Assembly: GCA_027575805.1 (NCBI GenBank)
Contig: JANBPU010000022.1
Span: 85,500-149,499, forward strand
From: Mycoemilia scoparia
Lineage: Eukaryota > Kickxellomycota > Kickxellomycetes > Kickxellales > Kickxellaceae
Direction of reading: 5' to 3'
Length of the DNA: 64,000 nt
The notes beneath the pieces were generated by a model. It did no database searches and was not told the DNA's origin. It worked only from the letters and a program-made list of their open reading frames with translations. Below, piece by piece: positions 56,901 to 64,000 of this stretch; positions within the stretch are counted from its first letter, which is position 1; every line of letters begins with the position of its first letter. The translations under genes were made by a program, and so were the position numbers.

Positions 56901-59603
56901 GAAGATTTGGATGATGCAGAACTCTCCGATGATGACAACGAACTTGAGGATCGCCTTGATCCAACTGTTATTGAACAGGCCAAGAAACTCTTGGGCGAAG
57001 CTCTTGGTGTGGACCGTCGCAACCAAGTGTTTGCTGCTATCTATGTCTCTCGTCACGACGTTGCCGCCATGGTCCGCCACTCTGCTGTTGCAGTTTGGAA
57101 GACGCTTGTAACAAACAGCCCTCGCACAATCAAGGAGTGCATAGAGCCATTGATGGAAATAATACTCAATGGTCTTGCATCGGACTCTTCGGAATACCGT
57201 ATCACTTGTGCTCGTGCTCTAGGTGATTTGGTACGCAAGCTTGGTGAGAGCGTCATTTCTAAGATGATTCCTATCCTCGAAAGCACCCTGGATGATCCTA
57301 GCTCAAGCGACGAGGCCCGTCAAGGCGCATGCATTGGTCTATCGGACATTCTCACGTCTGCAGGTCGCACTCACGTAGAAGAGTATGCTGAATTGATGAC
57401 TCCACTTGTCAGAAAGGGTCTTTGCGATCCTGCTCCTGGAGTTCGCGAAGCATCGGCTAGTGCATTTGGTGCACTTCAGCAAGCAATTGGCCCAAAGGCA
57501 ATCGATGAGATCGTGCCACATCTCCTCTCAGCTCTCAAGAAACCAGATCAGGACAGCACTAAACACTTTGCATTGGAGGCCCTGCGTGAGCTCATGGCAG
57601 TCAAGGCTAGCTCTGTATTCCCAGTTCTTATTCCTACCCTTACAGCCCGCCCCATTTCCGCATTCCATGCCCAGGCCCTTTCCTCGCTTATGGAGGTCAC
57701 TGGCGCAAGCACTGCTGGTGTCTCAAGCCGCTTGCCTCAGATAGTTTCTGCCTTGTTTGACTCACTTCCAGAGCACCGTCTTTCTGGAGACAAAGAAGCC
57801 GAGCAAGCCGTTTCAGAAGCCGTTAAGACCATCGTTGCTGCCTGTGCATCTGACGAGTATGCACTTGAGCAGCTTATGGCTCTATTCCACGAGACGGTCA
57901 AGGAACCCACTGCTGCTATTGCCAACAAGCTTTCCAAGTCACCAGATGCTATTAGGGCCCATTATGCTCGCCAAATCGAAACTTGCCACGCATTCAAAGC
58001 CCTTTGCACTGAACTTGGAGCCAACTCGATTTCTCGACACGATGATGAGATGGGTCCATATGTTTGCGATTGGTTGGAAGAATTTATTACTCTGTTAGCT
58101 AAACCAAGCGAAGAACTCAACAAGGCCGCATGGGACGCACTGGATGCCCTTACCAAGGCACTTAGGAAGGAGGATTATGAGAGCTATGTCAAGACGGTCT
58201 ACTCTGCCGTTCAGGCTGCAATCAACGCCAGTACCACATCGCCATTGGTTCCAGGCTTTAATCATGCAAAGAGCATTGGGCCTTTGCTTCCTATCCTCTC
58301 TCAAGGTCTTTTGACTGGCTCTCCCGAAAACAAGGAGATATCAGCAAAGGGTATGGGAGATCTAATCAAGGCCACTCCAGCCAGCAATTTGCGTCCATAC
58401 GTCACTGGTCTTGCCGGTCCACTTATCCGTACCATTGGTGACCGCCACGTACCTGTAGTAAAGACCGCTATACTTCAGACTCTCAGCACACTGCTCTCTG
58501 CTGTACCAGCATTGTTGAGGCCATTCCTTCCCCAACTCCAAAGATCATTTGTTCGCTGCTTGTCTGATAGTGATGTTGCTCTTCGTGGGCGCGCCTCCAA
58601 AGCTCTGGATACACTCATTCCACTCCAGCCACGTCTTGATCCACTTATTACCGAGCTCACAACTGGCATAAAGACCAACCTCTCTACCAACCCTGGCGAC
58701 CCAGCTTCTATTGGCACTATAATTGTCATGCTTCATGCCATTAGAACTGTTCTCAAGTCACCAGGAGCCAAGTCGCTTAGCGAAGGCAGCTTCAAGTCCA
58801 TTGAACAAGCCATATTACTCGCCAACGAAGAAGGGTCACGGAGTGATCAGCGTCTATCACACGGTTCGGGCAAAGCACTTGGAGCTCTTTGTGCAGCATT
58901 GCCTCCTGCCCAAGGTTCGCAGCTGATCACCACCCATGCACTGATCGACCCTGCAGATTCGGCAATTACTATGGTCACAAAACTTCGCGTCTTGGCTACA
59001 GTTCTATCGGAAGCACAGAGCTGCGTGATGTCAGCCACCACAGAAAGCGGCGAAGGGGCAGTAGCTGCATCAATTTTGACTGGCTTGACCAGCAAGCATC
59101 CCGAAGCACAACTCCAGGCAGTCCAAGTTGCCAAGGGCACATTTGGCATGCCACAATTCTCAAAGGACCACTCTGAAGCCTGGGATACCATAGCCAAAGC
59201 CCTTCTTGAACTTGTGTCTGGAGAGTCATCCTCTGATGTAGATGCTAATACCAAGCAGTCTATATTCACAGCATTCAAGATCCTGGCCAAATACAACTAT
59301 GCAAACACAGTCCAGCCCTTCCGCGATCAGATCATATCTTCTTCTATGCTTTACATTCGCGATCGCATGATCCCATTGAAGCTAGCAGCTGAGAGATGTG
59401 TCCTCTACACGCTTCGCTTGGCAGGGTCAGATGGAAGTCAAGATCATCTTAACCAGTATGTCGAATCCTTGGGAGGCGCAGATAACCCAGAGGCCAAGAA
59501 GCTTCTTGATTACCACCGCCGCATTTTGAGCAAGCTTGCAGACGCCACCAGAGAATTGGATTACGAATCAGATATAGAGGAACAAGCAGATATGGCTGAA
59601 TAG
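50997..59603 (+). CDS. GCN1: Gcn1, translational activator of Gcn2
   Basis: Giant HEAT-repeat protein that binds stalled or colliding ribosomes and activates the Gcn2 kinase in amino-acid starvation. Single exon, 2868 residues (yeast 2672). HEAT repeats run almost end to end. The EF3-like segment lies at ~1475-1935 (GSAYGLAGVVKGNGL; RLFEPYIPRILPLLLAGFGD; EDNQWRTKKGSVEMLGSMAF). An acidic Asp/Glu insert at ~1945-1985 separates it from the Gcn2-binding (RWD-binding) half (YRITCARALGDLVRKLGE; GVREASASAFGALQQAIG). C-ending and G-ending codons are frequent. It is unusual in having no intron over 8.6 kb while most neighbours are split. Confidence 0.97.
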   Translation: MAVEVEIRGHGDNVAPDGNIAHGTGDVSGEEFNWTKFIKQDFVPTMRSNKVNVRYEFLLEEFVPKLKHYTILSDDASDNSKVVAQAIFKKILSTLYLVSPKWFLVRKLRIALLETLSAIGEKYPKVLVESLTALVVADSDEYYKRSTTSDSDRFRVFKISCELLSAIYRADLLSEVDSDWKSLVGVQSQMSTVLIGSLETNPTKNSSTSMKKSVLANIWRTLRCGNPEKYYQKLFDYLASSSSLHEKGAIVFGSIISTAYRQRNPKYKQFCSEFISNNRAKVIAYIQENILLRNYRLPDASIDAFSDFLRDNMSDYEKDFKGQLQPTFEKAVLKSPELSLRFIRLMIPHFGFGCFQLFTEFLADPLAKKHCLSTNATVKSDAYELWDSVLRIFDTKGGEKELSDLVETTNKVLLDSLLSGKAGSPPNRVIVLQLVKSLVFVSKKTGDTSIVEKLVKLSAKEGNDVALLATLQALGEHLLAFPADKAIAIPGIKEAMLKGLKLADKSEKLRKVWVAQIIGPLFWDADSSVELPDDIANALWSFVEKLKEKPLVYQPGPLEGYVATAIGFRSKKISQKLEKVALELSPKPSYLLWDKVYHKLTSSEEVVWFTRAIEALFARKSPVLFGTEKQSEINSQISNAFIYFLTKRDSDHVIVSQIYTTLKRMNGIDSKRLSATVIPELLRHMDQHIDESKLAKTWFKVLSVLGEFNGKETPENVQDRLIDLGLAAFHPSITGNLNAKYSWVWLIRCADASPEELLYQKFDVIKAKIFEALDTHPDPKSPRNVSALMWVEALAFIGGKDVVSSFIDIASQCIDAEALSNVTPDELGVFYTPEGVLYNHPLKKAEEIEDKNRPDYATEKWERELRASLAKKKEAKAQPKLTKEEKAAVEAQQKLEDEMRAKVNKLASQVTRGLSLIESVVKGNKEVASQFMLSIIRLVVSESIVKGKVGRLVGPKASETLVTVGTAALGLESSLVYTITIATLRALGRDDDVPEEWKVEPLDDLLIRILFKVRMGSEILALSIPAFVYVYPLIQTVIKSNGFGKTVKKTALNAPVAKSDTEYAPENKPYEQITYCTDILSLHVHLADVDKNTFPRSEIAYSLLTVMKNQPQLIQAARTAITKLAETMENTTASDKEKDAFLSGLLYDDEMIRLTSLEALDYVDLTDHDFSEKLWLAICDQSPNLVELALELWQENSMEIRSELIDHVFPYLKFESSLHIRRAASKGIVQAVRSLLDLPLELSNDSEYGIDNQGQGNIKPVKISKDVIPTVQSLVKKLIDLYRTSYISLEVEYDRFGMVVPGTQNKKDPWEARESVAETLRLLAPYLDGEESVVSIIKFLVDGEALGDRQENVREHLLSAGVAIVNIQGSAFTSKLMPIFENYLALPDKGTEAHDRIREGTVILLGGLAQHLAETDKRVTSAVQNLVATLGTPSEPVQSAVANCLPPLVKRLPLKEISALLDSLINTLTTGATYAERRGSAYGLAGVVKGNGLRSIAKFDLIGTLEKAFSDKKNPNSRQGALFALETLPLLMGRLFEPYIPRILPLLLAGFGDASAGVREAATDASRVIMGKLTGYGVKTILPTLLKGTEDNQWRTKKGSVEMLGSMAFCAPKQLSTSLPSVVPEIVSVAADSHMQVASAARQALDNFGKVINNPEIQTLVPHILAALTDPNAKTSAALQSLISTAFVHYIDAPSLALVMPVLHRGMKERQAVVKRQAAQIVGSMTTLTEPKDLIPYLNSLVPLLRKVLIDPVPETRATSAKALGSLVTKLGETRFPGLVGDLLSTLKSDTPGADRSGAAQGLSEILAGIGPQRLDGLMPEIISGCSSTISSVRQGFMTLLIYLPVTFGEPFQPYLPQVLPHILSNLADENEPTRDASLRAGKILVIHYAESSVELFLKELVEALKHSEWRTRQSSVDLLGDLLFRVAGLNSKQAQKSKEAALASSAQKDNDDEEGLEDDDESVEAEIEDLDDAELSDDDNELEDRLDPTVIEQAKKLLGEALGVDRRNQVFAAIYVSRHDVAAMVRHSAVAVWKTLVTNSPRTIKECIEPLMEIILNGLASDSSEYRITCARALGDLVRKLGESVISKMIPILESTLDDPSSSDEARQGACIGLSDILTSAGRTHVEEYAELMTPLVRKGLCDPAPGVREASASAFGALQQAIGPKAIDEIVPHLLSALKKPDQDSTKHFALEALRELMAVKASSVFPVLIPTLTARPISAFHAQALSSLMEVTGASTAGVSSRLPQIVSALFDSLPEHRLSGDKEAEQAVSEAVKTIVAACASDEYALEQLMALFHETVKEPTAAIANKLSKSPDAIRAHYARQIETCHAFKALCTELGANSISRHDDEMGPYVCDWLEEFITLLAKPSEELNKAAWDALDALTKALRKEDYESYVKTVYSAVQAAINASTTSPLVPGFNHAKSIGPLLPILSQGLLTGSPENKEISAKGMGDLIKATPASNLRPYVTGLAGPLIRTIGDRHVPVVKTAILQTLSTLLSAVPALLRPFLPQLQRSFVRCLSDSDVALRGRASKALDTLIPLQPRLDPLITELTTGIKTNLSTNPGDPASIGTIIVMLHAIRTVLKSPGAKSLSEGSFKSIEQAILLANEEGSRSDQRLSHGSGKALGALCAALPPAQGSQLITTHALIDPADSAITMVTKLRVLATVLSEAQSCVMSATTESGEGAVAASILTGLTSKHPEAQLQAVQVAKGTFGMPQFSKDHSEAWDTIAKALLELVSGESSSDVDANTKQSIFTAFKILAKYNYANTVQPFRDQIISSSMLYIRDRMIPLKLAAERCVLYTLRLAGSDGSQDHLNQYVESLGGADNPEAKKLLDYHRRILSKLADATRELDYESDIEEQADMAE

Positions 59604-61240
59604 GCATTAGTCTGTGGCTATACAGGTTTCACTCTGGAAAACTAAAAATGAGGAATTAAACATATCTGTCTTGAAGAGGAGACAAATCTCTTCGTATATT
59701 TTCTATTTATTTCTATCACTATCATTACAGCTATAGGTGTAATTGCTAATGGTTATTTTTCAAATATATCAAAAACAACCATAGTAATTGTTATTGTTAT
59801 ACCCAAGTATGGACCAAAATGTGCAAAGAATATACAAATATATATATATATATATATGGTTGGCCACCTGAATTCATCGACCATGTATGGCTATGAATGG
59901 GGAGGAGTCTATCGTTGAAGTATGGTGGTTTTACATGTGGATTTGGCTGATAGTAGCGCATGGCATCTGTATGCAACGCCCGGCATATGGGAGGGGCGGC
60001 AAATGAAGATCTGGTGAATAGAATTCTATGGCCATTCAAATCCCGATGCAGCTGCAGCAGAATAAAAGTGCGTGATTGTTCTCTACCAAACCACGACTAC
60101 CAAGTATCTCATGGACGTAATAATAAATGCTTTATACTTATGAGGGTGTGAAAGTTGACAGAAAAGTACATGAACTTTTCCAACAATCGGTTGTGTCACC
60201 ATAGATCTGACCTTTACTTGTAACTTTACAGCTCCTATTGCTGCTTTTAGCCAAAAACGAGTTATTCGGCTGTGGGTATGGCAACATAGTCCTTCTTGCT
60301 GTTTTTGGAAGTTGCATGTGCAATCATAAGCGTGGTTGTGAGATTGAAAAATAAATTTCTAGTGTAGCCCCTTGGGATATTCTTTGCCAGATCCAGATCG
60401 TCTCTTTATACACGCAAAACACCGACACTGAATGAAAGAGACGGCGAGTGGGGTTCTGTTTCAGTCTGTTGTAATGGTAAAGAGAGGAAGGACAACGGCT
60501 TGATCGACATTGCTGAGTCCATGCATATCAGAACATGGATGTTCTGCATGCCAGTAGCCATGATTGAGGTTGCGAAATACGTAAAAGTGGAAGGCATAAG
60601 CCGGACTTTACCAATACAGCACAGTGCACATCTTTTCCCCCAAAAATAAATCGTAAGGTCTGGCTGGAAAGCGAGCACAGACTGCTGACATATTGGGGAA
60701 AAGGAGGGACTCCGCTACAATTACGGCGCGAGCAAGGGTGAGGAGAGAGGTTGCAAATCCAAGATTCGATAACTGAATATGTCATCGGGATTGTGTGGAT
60801 ATCCACTCGTTTTATCATGCCTCCCCCCTTCCTGGATAAAAGGAGTCCAAAGGCGTGAATGAACAGCACTCCAAATAGCGTGGTTTCAACCCAAGGAAGA
60901 GGCTCAGGAAGTTTGTGCAACACTCTGAGTCTGTGATTCGGTACAGCAAATAGTGGAGAGCGTTGTTGGCCTGGCTGTGTATGTGTGTGCCAATGCTACT
61001 GCTCTTTTAGGTCTCAAATTTAAAGATCACCAAAGGCCGAGCTCTGTCTTCACTTCTTTTCTTTGGTCCTCACCACCAACCACATTTTACTATTATAGAG
61101 ATCTATCTGCCAATAATCAACTTCCTGACCTTAATTTTAGGCATTGGCCTCACCCTTTGGCTTACACAACCCTTTTCTAGTCCATATTTTGTTTTCTCCC
61201 GTCATTTAACTTGGCTTTTACGCATCAATAAGAATATAGC
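59604..61240. other. Long intergenic region upstream of hexokinase-like gene
   Basis: About 1.6 kb. Holds a TA repeat near 59836-59857. A minus-strand open frame at 59797-60039 begins like a mitochondrial targeting sequence but has no visible partner exon (see rejected list). The right part is the promoter and leader of the hexokinase-like gene. Confidence 0.4.
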
Positions 61241-62674
61241 ATGGAAGACTGCAGCACTAACATTACCGGTGCTACGCCAGAGCAAATAGCCGCCTTCAAG
61301 GAAGTTATAGATCGGTTTGAACTCACGAACGACAAGATCAGCCTAGCTACACGAGAGTTTACTGATGCACTCAACAATGGCCTGAAGGGCGAAAAGGACT
61401 CCTTACCAATGTTTCCTTCCCTAATAACTGGCCGCCCCACTGGCGAAGAAAAGGGAACATATCTGGGACTGACCATAGATACCGGCGGGCTGGAGCTTCA
61501 CGTTAGTTTGGTCACTTTGTTGGGCAATCGGAAGCTGCAGCGGAACGTACAAAAATTTACAGTGGCAGCGCCCGGCCAATCCAACCTAATGGATTTTGCT
61601 GCAGATTGTGTGCAGCAGTTTGTATCAACCCATGACGTCCGTCCCGACGAGACTTTGCTAAGCGGTGGATATATTCCCTTGGGATTCACTTTTGCCTTCC
61701 CCATGAAGCACACTTCCAAGGTCGAAGGTATACTGATGGGATGGAACAAAGATTTCTATGCCCCTGGCCTGGTGGGTAGAAGTGTTTCCCGGCTTCTCGC
61801 TGATGCCATCACACGGAGAAATCTTAAGGTCAAGGTTGTGGGCGTTGCAAACAATGTAGTTGCCGAGCTTTTGGCTGCATCCTATATTTCTCCAAATACT
61901 CACATTGCTGCTATTTTTGGAACAGGAACCAACGCCGCTTACTATGAAAGTACAAAGAGGCTTGCTTCAAGACTTCCCAATAACAATGACTCTCCCTCTT
62001 CTACTACACCTGCCACTACAGCTACGGACGATGTAATGGCCATAAACACGGAGTGGGGTAACTTTGATCCCCAGGGCGTTATTTTGCCTGTCAGTCTACA
62101 CGACAACAAGCTTGACCGCAAGTCAACGAACCCTGGCCGCCAGCGCTTTGAAAAAATGGTAGGTGACAGATATCTTGGCGAAATTGCCCGGAACATGATC
62201 ACCTACCTGATTGACTGCCGCGTTCTGTTTAATGGCTACAGCTCTGAGATTCTTAACCATATGAACTCATTTGCAACGGGTTATATCCATGTCATTGTTG
62301 CTGACCCAACCCCTGAACTAAAGGAATGCCAGGCTATCTTTGAAGAGACTTTAAATATCTCGCCAACCACTATTGTTGATCGTCGTATAATTCGGGAAGT
62401 ATGTCACCTTATTGGGAAAAGGGCTGCTCGATTGGCTGGCGTTGCTCTGTCTGCCCTTCTTACCGAGAGCCAGTACCGGGGCACTGATACCACCATCGCT
62501 CTTACTGGAAGCGTTTTTACTACTTACCCCCAATTTAGTGACATCATGAAGGAAACCATGGCAAAGGTACTTGGTGCTGAAAACGCAGCCAAGGTTTCCA
62601 TCGAAATGCAGAATCATAGCTTAATTGGCGGGTCGTTTGTAGCTATGATGGCCTTGACCCAAGGAGAACCATAA
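61241..62674 (+). CDS. Catalytically degenerate hexokinase-family protein
   Basis: Single exon, 477 residues, full hexokinase length. The N-terminal helix, LGFTF-x-FP, FGTGTNAAYYE, INTEWGNF, NPGRQRFEKMVG...YLGEIAR and a GSVF motif all match the family. Key residues differ. The phosphate-1 loop reads DTGGLELHV (80-88) in place of DLGGTN(L/F)RV. The glucose-contact WTKGF reads WNKDF (168-172). The catalytic Asp of (I/V)NDT reads Asn (205, in VANNVV). The DGSG-type loop near the C-terminus reads NHSLIGGS. It is therefore unlikely to phosphorylate sugar and may act as a regulator, as do the non-catalytic hexokinases of filamentous fungi (XprF/HxkC type). The frame is intact, so this is not a decaying pseudogene. 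Confidence 0.87.
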   Translation: MEDCSTNITGATPEQIAAFKEVIDRFELTNDKISLATREFTDALNNGLKGEKDSLPMFPSLITGRPTGEEKGTYLGLTIDTGGLELHVSLVTLLGNRKLQRNVQKFTVAAPGQSNLMDFAADCVQQFVSTHDVRPDETLLSGGYIPLGFTFAFPMKHTSKVEGILMGWNKDFYAPGLVGRSVSRLLADAITRRNLKVKVVGVANNVVAELLAASYISPNTHIAAIFGTGTNAAYYESTKRLASRLPNNNDSPSSTTPATTATDDVMAINTEWGNFDPQGVILPVSLHDNKLDRKSTNPGRQRFEKMVGDRYLGEIARNMITYLIDCRVLFNGYSSEILNHMNSFATGYIHVIVADPTPELKECQAIFEETLNISPTTIVDRRIIREVCHLIGKRAARLAGVALSALLTESQYRGTDTTIALTGSVFTTYPQFSDIMKETMAKVLGAENAAKVSIEMQNHSLIGGSFVAMMALTQGEP

Positions 62675-63045
62675 ATAATAGAGGATTTGTATATACCATT
62701 CGTTTCCTTATCATTGGTGGTTCTTGGAAAGAGCGAGAGAGAATTAATCAAAAAAATGTTTACAGTGCCTGTCCTCTCTACTCTCACTCTCCACTGTCCT
62801 TTATTATATATGTTTGTTTAAAGCTTGCCCACCACATGTTTATAATAGACTTCGCCACCATTATATTTTCATAAAGGCTACTCACTGTGTTTGTTTTTTC
62901 AGTAAATAGATTGTCCATTTTAGCATACTCATAATGACATCTCTGACTAATATAGAAGGATTACTAGTGGTGTTATTATTATTATTATTATAGATAGATG
63001 ATGAGTATTAGATCTTTGTGTTAAAGTTTTATGATGAATGCGAGG
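62675..63045. other. Convergent intergenic region
   Basis: 3' ends of the hexokinase-like and tubulin cofactor A genes. A TTA/ATT trinucleotide run near 62970-62992. No gene seen. Confidence 0.45.
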
Positions 63046-63736
63046 TTAGTCGGAAATGGTCGATCCAATTGCGACCTGTGCTTTTTGGAGAGCAGTTTTG
63101 GCCTCAATGATAGCCTTGGTAAGATCTTCATCGCCTTCTTCAGGATAAACGGACTATACATATACAAAGTAGTACCAGTAGTTGTAATAAATTAGCCGAC
63201 CAGACTGTAATATATAATAATTCACATATTCATCCAAGGCATGGTGTATACTTACAAGAAGGTTGGTAAGGTCCTGGACGGCAGCTTCAAGTCTTTTATG
63301 AGAATCCTCTATCATCACCCTGTCCTCTTTAAGAACCTCTTTCTAGTATATCAGCATCAGCAGCAGCAGCCCCAAAAGAAAACAAAAGATATTAGTTATA
63401 TGACCTGATAACCAATAGCAATCTGATTGTCATACAATTGATAGAGAAAACACATGTTTACTTACCTGCTGCTTGATATCGTAAAAGTCAGCTTTATCAT
63501 TCTCCATCTTTTCGACCTTGAGGCGCTGTGCCTTCTCGTCCTTGATATACTGCTCCCTGTCTTTTGAGAGTCTATTTGATAAATTAAATGTATCAGGGTT
63601 ATTATAGAGTACCAAAGACAAAGTTTTAATACGTCTACTATCTGTTAGAGTACTAACAGCAGTAATAGTAGCAGTAGTAGTACACATACCTTTTGACGAC
63701 TCCAGTTTTGATATTAAGAGAACGGACTTCAGACAT
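63046..63736 (-). CDS. Tubulin-folding cofactor A
   Basis: Beta-tubulin chaperone (TBCA; yeast Rbl2). Exons in coding order: 63736-63690, 63571-63466, 63342-63256, 63153-63046; 115 residues. The family signature NIKTGVVKRL spans intron 1, then KDRE...EKAQRLKVEKM...DFYDIKQQ and KEVLKEDRVMIEDSHKRLEA form the first two helices of the three-helix bundle. VQDLTNLL begins the third, and EDLTKAIIEAKTALQKAQ completes it. All four exons are in one frame with GT-AG introns. Confidence 0.92.
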
Positions 63737-63918
63737 TATTATCGTATCAATATAATAAAAACTAATATGCTAAAACCAAAAAAAATATGAATGTCTTTTA
63801 AACTATATATAGCTTTGAAACCTTATAAATCGGTAACGGAAGCTGTCGCAATATTTTGAAAAGGACTGTGCTTGCTTATGGGAATATTACCGATAGTTAT
63901 TGCCAAAGCCAATGTTTC

Positions 63919-64000
63919 ATGTCCAATGACTCCCCACAGAGTTCCAATTCCAATTCCAAAGTTGTTGCTTATACAGATGGGTCACTAATAGTAGAAGATG
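63919..64000 (+). CDS. 5' end of an unidentified gene, cut by the window edge
   Basis: An ATG at 63919 opens a frame that reaches the last base with no stop: MSNDSPQSSNSNSKVV then AYTDGSLIVED. It sits in a divergent arrangement with tubulin cofactor A, 182 bases away, which fits a shared promoter. Too short to identify. Confidence 0.4.
   Translation, partial: MSNDSPQSSNSNSKVVAYTDGSLIVED

Noticed and set aside
59797..60039. Minus-strand frame starting like a mitochondrial presequence (MNGHRILFTRSSFAA)
   Set aside because: The first ~55 residues look protein-like, but the frame then runs into a TA repeat and I found no partner exon within 250 bases. Worth a transcript check only.

Overview
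The window is nuclear DNA from a fungus. It is AT-rich, carries about 21 protein-coding genes and one tRNA gene in mixed orientation, and has at least 38 short spliceosomal introns that I could place by reading frame and protein homology. The gene set is fungal (Nto1/BRPF, Pam18, Ypt6, Swd2, Utp25, Trm4, Nap1, Orc6, Cul3, Gcn1, hexokinase-like, 9.5 kDa complex I subunit). Several features point to an early-diverging, zygomycete-grade lineage rather than Ascomycota or Basidiomycota: a BRPF protein with the full animal-like domain order, an Nrde2 gene with ten exons, an MscL channel, and frequent introns. I cannot name the genus; Zoopagomycota/Kickxellomycotina is only a guess.

Layout. 0.7-1.2 kb: small secreted Ser/Ala-rich protein. 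1.3-1.7 kb: MITE copies. 2.8-7.6 kb: BRPF-type chromatin reader. 8.0-8.7 kb (-): Pam18. 9.3-11.9 kb: Scyl1/Cex1 pseudokinase. 13.0-14.3 kb: Ypt6/Rab6. 16.3-17.6 kb: 7-TM receptor. 18.1-20.1 kb: Swd2. 20.6-23.2 kb: Utp25. 23.9-26.3 kb (-): four-TM protein. 27.3-27.8 kb: SET-domain protein. 28.0-30.6 kb (-): Trm4/Nsun2. 30.9-31.4 kb: complex I 9.5 kDa subunit. 31.6-36.0 kb (-): Nrde2. 37.1-38.0 kb: MscL with a zinc ribbon. 38.7-39.3 kb: GPI-type surface protein. 39.5 kb: tRNA-Ser(AGA). 41.4-43.0 kb: Nap1. 44.1 kb (-): Tom6-like peptide. 45.8-47.4 kb: Orc6. 47.7-50.3 kb (-): Cul3. 51.0-59.6 kb: Gcn1. 61.2-62.7 kb: catalytically degenerate hexokinase. 63.0-63.7 kb (-): tubulin cofactor A. The start of another gene runs off the right edge.

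The genes do not form a single pathway or cluster. They are dispersed housekeeping genes, with some thematic overlap in chromatin (BRPF, Swd2, SET, Nap1, Orc6), RNA and translation (Utp25, Trm4, Nrde2, Gcn1, Cex1) and mitochondria (Pam18, 9.5 kDa subunit, Tom6-like). The most unusual items are: a family of five ~95-114 bp inverted-repeat elements, each flanked by a matching 4-bp A-N-N-T duplication; a eukaryotic, intron-containing MscL with a C-terminal CxxC/CxxC ribbon; a hexokinase-fold protein with the catalytic Asp and phosphate-loop residues replaced; a hidden 5' exon region encoding a C2H2 finger of the BRPF protein; and three probable GC-AG introns. All exon boundaries were inferred by eye and lack transcript support.
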